Shown in pieces: positions 43,244-52,356 of a DNA stretch of 64,000 nucleotides; within the stretch, counting starts at the first letter, position 1; the number at the start of each line of letters is the position of its first letter. Source of the stretch: Armatimonadota bacterium (GTDB lineage Bacteria > Armatimonadota > Armatimonadia > Armatimonadales > Capsulimonadaceae). The notes under the pieces are model-generated. The model had not been told where the DNA came from. It ran no database searches and saw only the letters and a list, made by a program, of their open reading frames with translations. The stretch covers positions 1 through 64,000 of the forward strand of contig JANXMY010000027.1 of assembly GCA_025354405.1 (NCBI GenBank). Direction: 5' to 3'. Both the position numbers and the translations under genes were made by a program.

Positions 43244-44569
43244 TTGACGACCAAAGTGGGTCTGGTCCAGCTTGGCTGTGCCAAAAACCAGGTAGACGGC
43301 GAAGAAATGCTCGGCGCACTGGCCGGTGGCGGACGCGTACAATTTGTCTCAGACAAAGCGGATGCCGACGTGCTGATCGTCAACACGTGCGGCTTCATTA
43401 ATTCGGCCAAAGAGGAAAGTATTGCAGCGATCCTTGACGCCGTCAAGCGCAAACAGCGCGGACAAGTCTCCAAGGTGATCGTCACCGGCTGCCTCGCCCA
43501 GCGCTACGGGGCAGATCTGGCACGAGAAATCCCGGAAGTAGACGCATTTTTGGGAATTGAAAGCGGGCCTAAGATCACGTCCGCTGTCTTTGGAGACCGT
43601 CCCCGACAGATCAACTTGGTGGAAGGTGTCGCCGAGAAATATCCCCTCGTCCCGCTGCGCCGCCTCCGGGCGACTGCCACCCCCTGGACCGCTTACCTCA
43701 AAATCTCTGAAGGTTGCGATCACACCTGTACTTTTTGCGCTATTCCCGGCATCCGTGGCAAGCACCGCTCCAAGCCTATCGAGCGGCTGGTACAGGAAGC
43801 GACTCAGCTTGCCCAGTCCGGGGCACGTGAGCTGAACCTGGTGGCGCAGGACACGACTGCCTATGGAATGGACCTGTATGGCCGGCTTGCTTTGCCTGAG
43901 CTGCTCCAGGCACTTGCGCCGATTGAAGGTATCTCTTGGCTGCGATTGCTGTACTGCTATCCAACCATGGTACGTCAGCCACTCATCGATGTGTTAAGCG
44001 ATTTGCCGTCGGTCATCCAGTATATTGACATGCCTCTGCAGCATGGCGATGATGCCATGCTGAAAGCCATGAAGCGCGGTGGAAGCGCCGAGCAGTATAA
44101 GCGTCTTTTCGGCAAGATGCGTGAGGCACTTCCCGACCTCGCCCTGCGCACGACTTTTCTAGTCGGTTTCCCGGGGGAAACGGATGCACAGTTTGAGTCA
44201 CTCTTAGGCTTTGTGCAGGAGATGCGCTTCGACCGGCTGGGGGTGTTCACCTACTCCGCAGAGGAAGGCACACCGGCCTTTGACATGCCCGGTGCTGTCC
44301 CGCCGAAAATCATGCGTGAACGGCGCGATGCATTGATGGCCGCGCAGCAGCCAATCAGCCAGGAGAACAACACACGCTGGATCGGCCGCACACTTGATGT
44401 CCTGATCGAGTCCCGCCGGGGAGAGGACGCTGTCGGGCGCTCATTCCGTGATGCCCCCGAGATCGATGGTGAAGTCATCGTCAGCCGCTGCGAGGCAGCT
44501 CCGGGAGAGATGATTTCCGCCCGCATTACTTCGGCTCAGCCCTATGATCTCTGCGCTGAAGCCATTTAA
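43244..44569 (+). CDS. rimO: Ribosomal protein uS12 methylthiotransferase RimO
   Basis: 441 residues, full-length: UPF0004 domain with three cluster Cys (LGCAKNQVD, NTCGFI, TGCLAQR), radical-SAM core with CDHTCTFCAIP, and a C-terminal TRAM domain. Adds a methylthio group to Asp88 of ribosomal protein S12; the KNQVDGEEM start and DHTCTFC spacing separate it from MiaB. Start is TTG 43244 with GAGGAAG eight bases upstream. Confidence 0.95.
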   Translation: MTTKVGLVQLGCAKNQVDGEEMLGALAGGGRVQFVSDKADADVLIVNTCGFINSAKEESIAAILDAVKRKQRGQVSKVIVTGCLAQRYGADLAREIPEVDAFLGIESGPKITSAVFGDRPRQINLVEGVAEKYPLVPLRRLRATATPWTAYLKISEGCDHTCTFCAIPGIRGKHRSKPIERLVQEATQLAQSGARELNLVAQDTTAYGMDLYGRLALPELLQALAPIEGISWLRLLYCYPTMVRQPLIDVLSDLPSVIQYIDMPLQHGDDAMLKAMKRGGSAEQYKRLFGKMREALPDLALRTTFLVGFPGETDAQFESLLGFVQEMRFDRLGVFTYSAEEGTPAFDMPGAVPPKIMRERRDALMAAQQPISQENNTRWIGRTLDVLIESRRGEDAVGRSFRDAPEIDGEVIVSRCEAAPGEMISARITSAQPYDLCAEAI

Positions 44570-44620
44570 TTTCTCTGAATATTTTCTGACCCTATTTTCC
44601 CATTAACACGAGGAGACCGC

Positions 44621-46543
44621 ATGGCGACACCCCGAACTTCCGAAAAGAAATCACCCATCAAAAAGCCGACCGCAGGCGCGGCGGATCCGACTGAAGCACT
44701 GGCTGCCGAAGTACTGCAGACATTGCTGCATCGAGGGCTGGTCCATCTGGGTGAACCCGCCCGTATCAGCGAGATCGCACGGGAAACCGGCGAAGAAACA
44801 GTCACCCCTGCCCTTGCACGTCACGTCATGGCAAGCACACCGCGCCGATTTGCTGCCGTTGACCGACGCTGGGACGTCACCAGCCGTTACCTGGATAAGT
44901 CTCGACCGATGGAGCGTATTCTGGAAGAGCTGATCGCAATTTACGGTGCACCCCTCCCCACCAGCGAAGCAGCTGGCGAGCTGGGGCAGGTGACCGGACG
45001 TGCCCGCGAGAGTTTTGACGAGGTTGCCCCCCGCCTCCTGCAAGGTCATCCATTTTTCCCGGTCGCGGGTGGCCTAGCCTACGGCCTGAAATCCTGGCTG
45101 CTGGACATGACCTCTGAGCGCGAAGACGACCTCTTGTTCTACAATTATTTGAATGCCGATAAGCTGGCTCCCTATGCCAAAGTTGCGAAAGGCCTCGATT
45201 GGGAGAGCGACCCGGCCGGTTCGGCGCGGACGATTGTCCAGGCAAGCGGCAAAGAACCGATCGATAACCGTATCGTGCAGTATTACGCCTGGAAAGCATT
45301 GGGCGAAGATTTCGACGGAGCGGCTTTGTACGACGCCATGTCGAGGGAACGCGAAACGTTCCTGGCACTCCCCGACCACCGCTGGCTGCTGACCGAAAAT
45401 ATCGAAGCACTTCGCCGACTTTGGGCCGCGCAGGCGGTCTTGGCCGCAGAGATGGTCATCGAAGAACCAGCCGCCGAAGCCGTCACTACGGTCGAAACAC
45501 TGGCCCTGCCACTCGAGGTGACCGGCGAAGATGCGGAGGAGATCGCTCAGTTTTTCGATGGCCTGGAAGATATCGTAAGGGTTCCCGACCTGCTGACCCA
45601 GGTATTCGACATCCGGCCCGGCAGCAGCACCTTTGCTGCCGATACGCAGACACTCACCGAGTATCTGCGCGGCAAGCCGAGCAAGTTTATCTGGGTGGGT
45701 GCAGACCGCTTCCGCGCTCCTGGCACTCTTCCGCCCTATATTGGTCAGATTCCAGAGTCGCTGACGTTCCCCACTCTGCCCCGATTTGAGACGGCGGACG
45801 GTGAAGTCCTAGACCAGCTGCTGGCCGACGAAGGGTTTGAAGAAGCTCTGCAGCAGGAAATTCTGAATCCGATTACCCAGGATGTAAACGATCAAGAGGC
45901 TCCCAGCCGCACCCTCTGGGCGGAAGATGCGAATGCTGCCGCAACCCGGCTGCGCCTGGTGCTGAAGAACCATCACAAGGAAATCGGTACATTCCCACTC
46001 GCACAGATTCCGACAGGTTTCTTCCCGACCGAGCCGAATATCGTTGAGCTGACCCTGCGCGATGCCGCAGGAACTGCGTCTGCGATCTATGTCGATTACG
46101 ATGTTCAGCTCGTTTACGGCTTGTTTGATGTCTACTCGGAGATTGCCGCTGAGTCTGGAGCCATCGTCTACCTGGAAAAAACTGATAAGTCAGATGAATA
46201 CAAATTCCTCGTCGAGAACGAGACCGACCCAGGCGTCTTCGTCAGTCCTGCGCGAATGGAAGAGCTGCTGGATTTCCGTACGGAAGTGGAATCGGGTTCA
46301 CCCATCTCGACCTACGATATCGTACGCCGCATCCTGGACCATTATGGGGTCAAGAAAGGCTGTTCCTTCCTGACACTGCTCACGGAAGTCAATCTGGTCC
46401 GCCGTACCAAGCGACGCTTGCTGGCGAGCGTCCTGAGCGGCTACACCGCATTCCATCCCCGGGCAGACCGCTGGACCTTTGACGCCAAAAAAGAGCCGGA
46501 AGGCTTCGATAAGAGCAAAGCAGAGTTTATCCTAAAGCGATAG
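44621..46543 (+). CDS. Large cytoplasmic protein of unknown function with N-terminal winged-helix repeats
   Basis: 640 residues, acidic, no signal peptide or transmembrane helix. Residues about 25-90 and 95-165 look like two HARE-HTH/RpoE-delta-like winged helices (HLGEPARISEIARETGEE, ILEELIAIYGAPLPTSEAAG). A later block (DIVRRILDHYGVKKGCSFLTLL) looks like a third such unit. The middle (about 450-560) is mixed alpha/beta. I recognise no family. AGGAGACCGC precedes the ATG, and a strong terminator ends the gene, so it is probably an independent, well-expressed gene after rimO. Confidence 0.75.
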   Translation: MATPRTSEKKSPIKKPTAGAADPTEALAAEVLQTLLHRGLVHLGEPARISEIARETGEETVTPALARHVMASTPRRFAAVDRRWDVTSRYLDKSRPMERILEELIAIYGAPLPTSEAAGELGQVTGRARESFDEVAPRLLQGHPFFPVAGGLAYGLKSWLLDMTSEREDDLLFYNYLNADKLAPYAKVAKGLDWESDPAGSARTIVQASGKEPIDNRIVQYYAWKALGEDFDGAALYDAMSRERETFLALPDHRWLLTENIEALRRLWAAQAVLAAEMVIEEPAAEAVTTVETLALPLEVTGEDAEEIAQFFDGLEDIVRVPDLLTQVFDIRPGSSTFAADTQTLTEYLRGKPSKFIWVGADRFRAPGTLPPYIGQIPESLTFPTLPRFETADGEVLDQLLADEGFEEALQQEILNPITQDVNDQEAPSRTLWAEDANAAATRLRLVLKNHHKEIGTFPLAQIPTGFFPTEPNIVELTLRDAAGTASAIYVDYDVQLVYGLFDVYSEIAAESGAIVYLEKTDKSDEYKFLVENETDPGVFVSPARMEELLDFRTEVESGSPISTYDIVRRILDHYGVKKGCSFLTLLTEVNLVRRTKRRLLASVLSGYTAFHPRADRWTFDAKKEPEGFDKSKAEFILKR

Positions 46544-46545
46544 TT

Positions 46546-46581
46546 AAAAAGAGCGAGTGGTTTTAAACCACTCGCTCTTTT
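46546..46581. terminator. Bidirectional intrinsic terminator after the 640-residue gene
   Basis: Perfect 13-base arms (GAGCGAGTGGTTT at 46551-46563 and its complement 46565-46577) flanked by A5 and T4. Works best for plus-strand transcription. Confidence 0.9.
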
Positions 46582-46598
46582 CGGTGCCATATCTTTTT

Positions 46599-47279
46599 AT
46601 GAACTTCCTCGCGCACTATTATGTGGGGACACGCCTGCAGCTTTCCACAACTCCACTCCCAGCTTATGTTGTCGGGACTTCCCTGCCGGATCTGCTGCCA
46701 CTTGCCGCCCCGCGGACCCGGTTGCGTCTCCCCCTGTCCAGTCAGCCTCTGACAGTTTATGCCGATCACCATGCCCTCACCGCCGGCATCCGCTCACATC
46801 TGAGGGCAGACGCGGCATTCCATAAATCGCCGGCCTTTGCGGAGATGCAGTCCGAAGCCAACAGGCTCTTAAGCGAGGCAGGTTTCAGTGGAATACGTGT
46901 CCGCCGCTTCTTTGTTTCCCACATTCTGGTCGAGTTAGCTCTGGATGCCGCCCTGCTGCGGAGCGCTCCCCATCTGGGCGAAGAGTTCTACGCCGCGTTT
47001 TCAGCAGCTGACTTTGAGAGTATCACGCAGTGGACTGTGGCAGCCACTGCGCGTCCTTTGCCGGACCTCTCCTCGGTACTGGAGCGCTTTGCTAACTCCC
47101 GATATCTGCTGCAGTATTTGAGTGACGAGGGCGTCGCTCAAGGACTCTCCCGTCTCTGCATTCGCGCACGTCAGGATAGCTTCGAGGGCGAAAACTTCAC
47201 ACGTCTCACCGATGTCGTTGGCCAAATAGTGGAACATCTAAATCCATGCATTGCTGAGATCCTTATTGAAGCGGCCTAG
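46599..47279 (+). CDS. ACP phosphodiesterase (AcpH/DUF479)-like protein
   Basis: 226 residues. Begins MNFLAHYYVGTRL, and has GTSLPDLLPL, VYADHHALTAGIRSH and FFVSHILVELALDAAL, the HD-type helical pattern of AcpH, which removes 4'-phosphopantetheine from acyl carrier protein; distant homologues of unknown activity share it. I start at ATG 46599, as the earlier frame lies inside the terminator. No clear ribosome site. Confidence 0.65.
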   Translation: MNFLAHYYVGTRLQLSTTPLPAYVVGTSLPDLLPLAAPRTRLRLPLSSQPLTVYADHHALTAGIRSHLRADAAFHKSPAFAEMQSEANRLLSEAGFSGIRVRRFFVSHILVELALDAALLRSAPHLGEEFYAAFSAADFESITQWTVAATARPLPDLSSVLERFANSRYLLQYLSDEGVAQGLSRLCIRARQDSFEGENFTRLTDVVGQIVEHLNPCIAEILIEAA

Positions 47280-48160
47280 CCGCCCACAATTCCAAAGTAA
47301 TGCGCAAAGAATGCCGACGGATCCACATCGGTCGCGATGGAATGCGGCTTGCTTGGTGCCTCCGGCACGAGGAGTGTTTGGCCGAGCAGACGAGGACTGG
47401 TGAGCTCAATCTCTATCTTCTGTGCTTCCGTCCTGCAGAGCGTTCGGTCAAATATCAGGGAAGCAGCCAGCGGATCATGAAACACAATCTCTGGGACATC
47501 ATGAAACCACACTTCAGCCATTGCCGAGACAAGTTCCAGTGCCCCGCCGGCCTGAGCAAAGCGGCGACGGCACTCACCCGCAGGCAGTCGGCAGCGGCCG
47601 GTCACGTCAATACCTACGGCAGTAAGCTCGGGCACTGGCGCGGCAAAGACTTTTGCGGCAGAGTGCGGGTCGCATAAGATATTCCACTCACTCTGGGGCG
47701 AGGTAAACCAGCCACCCATGAGCATTAAACTCTTCAGCAGTGCCGGAATCTCGGGATCCATCGCGAATAAAAGTGCGATATTGGTCAGTGGCCCGATTGT
47801 CAGCAGGGTGATCTCGCCAGGCCGTGCCCGAATCGTCTGACGCAGAAACTCGATCGCTGTATTTTCTTTCGTAAACTCGCCATGCGGCCAGCGATCGGTA
47901 AGTGCTTCCGCCTGCGGGGCATGTGGCTGTTTCTGCGGAACAAGCCAGGCGGGCTCAGCCCCAACATGCACGGGGATATCGAATCGCCCTCCTGCTCGGC
48001 AAACCGCGTCGGCCAGCATGGCCCGCTTCTCCGGCTCTCCGCTGACCGTTGTAATTCCCAGCAGCTCGCAGCGCGGCTGCCTCAGCAAATAGGCGAGGGC
48101 AACGGCATCGTCAATATCCGACCCGATATCGGTGTCCAGCAAAACGGGGATCGTGTTCAT
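47276..48160 (-). CDS. Nucleoside hydrolase (IunH/Rih family)
   Basis: 294 residues. N-terminal PVLLDTDIGSDIDDAVAL is the calcium-binding signature of inosine-uridine-preferring hydrolases; TIGPLTNIALL and the late VFHDPLAA (His-Asp) complete the active site. Splits ribonucleosides into base and ribose, a salvage role. Converges with the AcpH-like gene with a 4-nt overlap. Confidence 0.92.
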   Translation of the reverse strand: MNTIPVLLDTDIGSDIDDAVALAYLLRQPRCELLGITTVSGEPEKRAMLADAVCRAGGRFDIPVHVGAEPAWLVPQKQPHAPQAEALTDRWPHGEFTKENTAIEFLRQTIRARPGEITLLTIGPLTNIALLFAMDPEIPALLKSLMLMGGWFTSPQSEWNILCDPHSAAKVFAAPVPELTAVGIDVTGRCRLPAGECRRRFAQAGGALELVSAMAEVWFHDVPEIVFHDPLAASLIFDRTLCRTEAQKIEIELTSPRLLGQTLLVPEAPSKPHSIATDVDPSAFFAHYFGIVGG

Positions 48161-48267
48161 AGATTATCTCTCTGATGGCATTTCACTCTGCAGACTTCCT
48201 TTTCCTCTGAGAAATTCAGGTGCCAACGCAGGAATTGACATGGTCAGCGGTGAAAACTTTAAATATC

Positions 48268-48525
48268 ATGGACACTGAGAAAAAATATCGCATACATTTC
48301 CCGCTGGCGCAGATCAGCACACCCATTGTGACCCATCTGGTGACAGATTATGACCTGTCCCCAAATCTCCTCCGCGCTGATATCGATGCTAAAAATGGCG
48401 GCTGGCTGGTTGTGGGTCTGACCGGACAAAAGCCACAGCTGGAATCAGCGTTGAGCTGGCTTCGCGATCAGGGTCTGGACGTTGAAGAAGATTCAGGACA
48501 GAAGGTCCCAGTAGAGGAAATTTAG
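48268..48525 (+). CDS. NIL-domain protein
   Basis: 85 residues, essentially one NIL domain (ferredoxin-like, as at the end of MetN-type ABC ATPases): KYRIHFPLAQISTPIVTHL, then NLLRADIDAKNGGWLVVGLTG. A stand-alone NIL protein probably binds a small ligand such as an amino acid. ATG 48268 is preferred over 48220 by domain fit. One nt before the Gfo/Idh gene. Confidence 0.8.
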   Translation: MDTEKKYRIHFPLAQISTPIVTHLVTDYDLSPNLLRADIDAKNGGWLVVGLTGQKPQLESALSWLRDQGLDVEEDSGQKVPVEEI

Positions 48526-48526
48526 C

Positions 48527-49528
48527 ATGGCTGAGAAAATGAAATTTGCCGTCATCGGCACTGGCGGTATGGCCCAGGGGCATATCGAAAAACTGCTGAT
48601 ACTGCCGGAAGTTACACTTGTGGCCTTTGCCGATATCAATAAGGCCAGTATCGAAAAAACGCAGAAAAGGCATGGGGATAAAGTCGCCGAAGTTCCTGCT
48701 TTTAGCGATTACAAAGTGATGCTGCAGACGGTGCAGCCAGACGCAGTCTTGATCGCCACCCCGCATACGCTGCATTTCCCGATGGCAATGGACTGTCTTG
48801 ATGCCGGCTGCCATGTGCTGCTCGAGAAGCCAATGGTCAACAAAGTGACTGAGGCTCATGCATTGCTCAAAAAAATCGATGAAACAAAAAAAGTCGTAGC
48901 ACTCGGGTATCAGCGTCACTCTTTGCCTCACTTTCGCTATATCAGGAAAAAGATTGCCTCTGGAGAGTTTGGGGCGGTGCAGTTTATCAATGCCCTGCAG
49001 CAGCAAGGCTGGGCAAAAGGTACCGCGGGTTCCTGGCGTCAGGACCCCGCGCAGTCGGGAGGCGGTCAGATCAATGACAGCGGCTCACATCTGCTGGATA
49101 TTGTCCTCTGGACAACCGGCCTGTCTCCAGAAACAGTCGCCGCGTTCATGGACAACCGTGGGACGCCAGTTGATATCAACAGTGCCCTCTCCATCAAGTT
49201 TACGAATGGTGCACATGGGAATATCTCAGTAGTGGGCGATGCCGATGGCTGGTACGAAGATATCACGATCTGGTGCGATAAGGGCACATTTTACGTTCGA
49301 AACGACGGCAGTTTTCGGGTGCAGGGCACGAATGGCGAAACATTCTCCCCGGAGCTTTCGGAAATGCCGGTTGGGTCAGATGTTATCACGAACTTCGTCC
49401 ACGGCATACTCGGTACAGAAGAGATCGCTGCGGTACCGATCAATGGCTTGCGAACAATCGAGCTGACCGAAGCGGCCTGGGAATCGGCGGCCGCGGGTGG
49501 CAAGACGACTGCCGTGAAGCACTCGTAA
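48527..49528 (+). CDS. Gfo/Idh/MocA family oxidoreductase
   Basis: 333 residues. Rossmann start FAVIGTGGMAQGHIEKLL, the LLEKPMV (Lys of the EKP motif) and a C-terminal alpha/beta domain (GGGQINDSGSHLLDI, with the catalytic-type Asp and His). NAD(P)-dependent sugar or inositol dehydrogenase; substrate unknown. SD GAGGAAATT overlaps the end of the NIL gene, so both are one unit. Confidence 0.92.
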   Translation: MAEKMKFAVIGTGGMAQGHIEKLLILPEVTLVAFADINKASIEKTQKRHGDKVAEVPAFSDYKVMLQTVQPDAVLIATPHTLHFPMAMDCLDAGCHVLLEKPMVNKVTEAHALLKKIDETKKVVALGYQRHSLPHFRYIRKKIASGEFGAVQFINALQQQGWAKGTAGSWRQDPAQSGGGQINDSGSHLLDIVLWTTGLSPETVAAFMDNRGTPVDINSALSIKFTNGAHGNISVVGDADGWYEDITIWCDKGTFYVRNDGSFRVQGTNGETFSPELSEMPVGSDVITNFVHGILGTEEIAAVPINGLRTIELTEAAWESAAAGGKTTAVKHS

Positions 49529-49546
49529 AAACAGAGCCCTGTCAGG

Positions 49547-49552
49547 TACAAT
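49547..49552 (+). promoter_or_regulatory. -10 box of the M16 protease pair
   Basis: TACAAT preceded by AGG, start expected near 49559, about 40 nt before the first protease start. Confidence 0.45.
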
Positions 49553-49597
49553 CATGGGGTATTACTTCCTGCTGGCTGTCCGAAAGGAAATTGGTCG

Positions 49598-50962
49598 TTG
49601 CGCTTTAACCTATTCGCTATTGCACTCTTAGCTCTGTCACCGCTCACTCCGAGTCAGGCACAGGCAAAGATTCCTCCTACTTCCGCCGCCGCGATTGTCC
49701 TTGGGGCCGTGACGAATTACACACTGTCCAACGGGATGCAGGTGTTAGTCGCGCCGTCTAATGCATCTGACCTGGTGACGATGGATGTCTGGCTCGGAGC
49801 GGGAACGCGGCGTGAGACGGCGCAAAATAATGGAGTCGCACACTTCATGGAGCATTTGATCTTCAAGGGTACGCCGACCCAGAAGCCGGGAGATATCGAT
49901 GCGGCGATAGAGAACCTGGGCGGAACCCTCAATGCCTCGACATCCTATGACTGGGCACATTTCTACGGAACTGTCGGGTCTGAAGATGCCCCGGCCGCAC
50001 TGGCTGTGCTTGCGGATGCCGTGCAAAACGCCGAGATGCGTCAGGCAGATATCGACGCCGAAAAGCCAGTCATACTCAGTGAGATGGCACGCGAAGCGAA
50101 CAGTGCACCCGGTCGAGTCGCACGGACATTTAACAGCCTGTGCTTTCCAACACATCCCTATGGGCGCCCTTTGCTCGGGTCGGCACGCAACGTTTCCGAT
50201 ATGCCACGGGCAGCGATTTTAGAATTCTATCACACCTACTATGCTCCGGGTAACGCAACCCTGGTACTGGCCGGCAAGCTGACACCCGAAGAGGGACTCT
50301 CACTGGCAAAAAAGATGTTTGGGGCGTGGCCTGCACGCATCGTCCCCAGTGACAAAACGCTGCCGGAGCCGCCACAGACTGATATTCGAATCCGAAACCT
50401 GACTGCACCGTCGCGTCGCGGCTTTCTGCAGATCGGCTGGCGAGCACCTTCCGTTCTTGACAGGCCCGATGCCTGGGTCATGGATGTCCTGATGACACTG
50501 CTCGGTCAGGGGGGCAACAATCGACTTCAGAAAGATTTGCAGCAAAAAAGCAAGCTCGTGGGTGCCGTTAATACTGCCTACTTAACCCAGCACGATCCGG
50601 GAACGATGAGCATCTCCGCCGAGTTCGACCCCGGTGAGTATGCACGAGTCCAGGAAGCCATTTTGACGGAAGCCGCTGCTCTGCGCGACACCCCGGTTGG
50701 CCCCGCTGAACTGGAAGGGGCGAAACACACCCTGCTGGCATCTTACTTGTTTGATACGCAGACGAATACGGGCCGCGCAAACGCTCTGGGCTTTTACAGC
50801 CGCATTGACACCTATCGGTACGACTTGGACTATGTCGGAAATTTCGAGTCCGTCACCTCAGCACAGGTTCAGGCAGTCGCGCGTCAGTACTTGAACCCAG
50901 CTGCTTACACTTTAGTGACTCTGCTTCCGGTACCTGACCCAGTGACCGCTTCGCGTAGATAA
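49598..50962 (+). CDS. M16 family zinc metalloprotease (active-type)
   Basis: 454 residues with a signal peptide (ending near SQAQA), so periplasmic. The inverted zinc motif HFMEH and the downstream Glu in VILSEMARE are intact, as in PqqL/pitrilysin peptidases. Two M16 halves are seen. Start TTG 49598 has AAAGGAAATT upstream. Followed 11 nt later by a paralogue that lacks the zinc motif; together they should form a two-subunit enzyme like mitochondrial processing peptidase. Confidence 0.9.
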   Translation: MRFNLFAIALLALSPLTPSQAQAKIPPTSAAAIVLGAVTNYTLSNGMQVLVAPSNASDLVTMDVWLGAGTRRETAQNNGVAHFMEHLIFKGTPTQKPGDIDAAIENLGGTLNASTSYDWAHFYGTVGSEDAPAALAVLADAVQNAEMRQADIDAEKPVILSEMAREANSAPGRVARTFNSLCFPTHPYGRPLLGSARNVSDMPRAAILEFYHTYYAPGNATLVLAGKLTPEEGLSLAKKMFGAWPARIVPSDKTLPEPPQTDIRIRNLTAPSRRGFLQIGWRAPSVLDRPDAWVMDVLMTLLGQGGNNRLQKDLQQKSKLVGAVNTAYLTQHDPGTMSISAEFDPGEYARVQEAILTEAAALRDTPVGPAELEGAKHTLLASYLFDTQTNTGRANALGFYSRIDTYRYDLDYVGNFESVTSAQVQAVARQYLNPAAYTLVTLLPVPDPVTASRR

Positions 50963-50973
50963 AGGACCTCTCC

Positions 50974-52338
50974 GTGTTCAAACGCCCTTCAGTAATCTTT
51001 CTCCCGCTCGTCTTATCTGCACTTTCTCTGCCAATGGCTCACGCGGCAGACTCGGTTGCTCCCGTGAAGATCACACTGGCGAACGGCCTTCGAATCATCG
51101 TCAAGCCGGAAACCGATACACCACTGGTGGCGATTGATGTGTTTGTGCGGGCCGGAGCGCCCCAGGAAACAGCTTCAACAGCGGGAATTGGCAGCTTTGT
51201 CGCACAGACACTCTTTGCCTCGACCACAAATAATCCACCAGAGATAATGACCCGGGATATCAACGCCCTCGGTGGGAATGTCGCTGCGGTCTGGCACTCC
51301 GACTGGACCCAGATCAGTGCCCTAACGGTCAAAGATAAGTATTCGCATGCAATCCTCCTGCTGGCTGACACCTTGCAAAATGCTGATTTCGATGCCGGTG
51401 TCGTCTCTGACACGCGGACGCAGATGCTGAATGCGATCGACAGCCGTGACTCAGACCTATTCCAGATTGCGTACGGCAACCTGCAAAAAGCATTGTACGG
51501 CGGAACCTCCTACGCCCGGCCCGATGGCGGGACGGCAAATAATATCAGCCGTTTGACACGCGCCGATCTGATGCGCTATTACGCCCGCTACTATGTCCCG
51601 AAGAACCTTGTTTTCGTCGTCGTCGGGAATATCACGCCCGAGGCCGCAGTGCAGGAAATCAAAAATGATCTGGAAGATTTCCCCCGGTCTGATCGTGCCG
51701 CCACGCCCTTTGCAGACCCGCTCCCTCCCCTCGCGCAAACCCTGCCGCCCCTGCGCATCTTTCAGCCTGACTTGGAGCAGCTGTGCGTCGTCGCCGGGGT
51801 CCGTGCGGCGGCCATCTCCGACCCAGACTCGCCTGCGCTGATGGTGGCAAACGCCCTGCTCGGCGGCATGAAATCGGGACGTTTATTTACACAAATTCGG
51901 GAAAAACAAAGTCTCGCTTATGATCTGGGATCGCTTTACAATCCTCGCCTCGCCGCCGGAGATATCGCGGCGTATGTCTATGCGGCCCCGACCAAGACGG
52001 ATCCCACAACAAAAAAAGACGTGCCGACAGTCGGGCTGGTGAAAGAGGCAATCTTAAAGCAGTTTATCAGCCTACAGGAAACGCCCCCCACCCCGGCAGA
52101 GCTGGCCAGGGCGCAGCATTTCCTGATTGGCTCCTATAAGCTTAAACATGAGCGTATCGAAGATCGGGCGTCTCTGCTTGGAGCCGCGGAGCTGTCCTCC
52201 CGCGACGGTTATCTGCTCGACACGGATTATGCCAAATACATAAATGCCGTCACCGCCGCCGATGTCCAGCGCGTCGCCCGCAAATACTTTGCCCACCCCA
52301 TCGTCTCGACGATTGAGCCGGACACCAAGTCTCCTTAA
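50974..52338 (+). CDS. M16 family protease-like subunit, zinc motif lost
   Basis: 454 residues, signal peptide ending near AHAA. Same architecture as the gene before it, but the HxxEH position reads GSFVAQTLF, so it cannot bind zinc and is expected to be the non-catalytic, substrate-binding partner. Has the C-terminal arm REKQSLAYDLGS of M16 proteins. GTG start after AAAGGA. Confidence 0.9.
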   Translation: MFKRPSVIFLPLVLSALSLPMAHAADSVAPVKITLANGLRIIVKPETDTPLVAIDVFVRAGAPQETASTAGIGSFVAQTLFASTTNNPPEIMTRDINALGGNVAAVWHSDWTQISALTVKDKYSHAILLLADTLQNADFDAGVVSDTRTQMLNAIDSRDSDLFQIAYGNLQKALYGGTSYARPDGGTANNISRLTRADLMRYYARYYVPKNLVFVVVGNITPEAAVQEIKNDLEDFPRSDRAATPFADPLPPLAQTLPPLRIFQPDLEQLCVVAGVRAAAISDPDSPALMVANALLGGMKSGRLFTQIREKQSLAYDLGSLYNPRLAAGDIAAYVYAAPTKTDPTTKKDVPTVGLVKEAILKQFISLQETPPTPAELARAQHFLIGSYKLKHERIEDRASLLGAAELSSRDGYLLDTDYAKYINAVTAADVQRVARKYFAHPIVSTIEPDTKSP

Positions 52339-52356
52339 CTTTCCGTGCTAAGTCAC

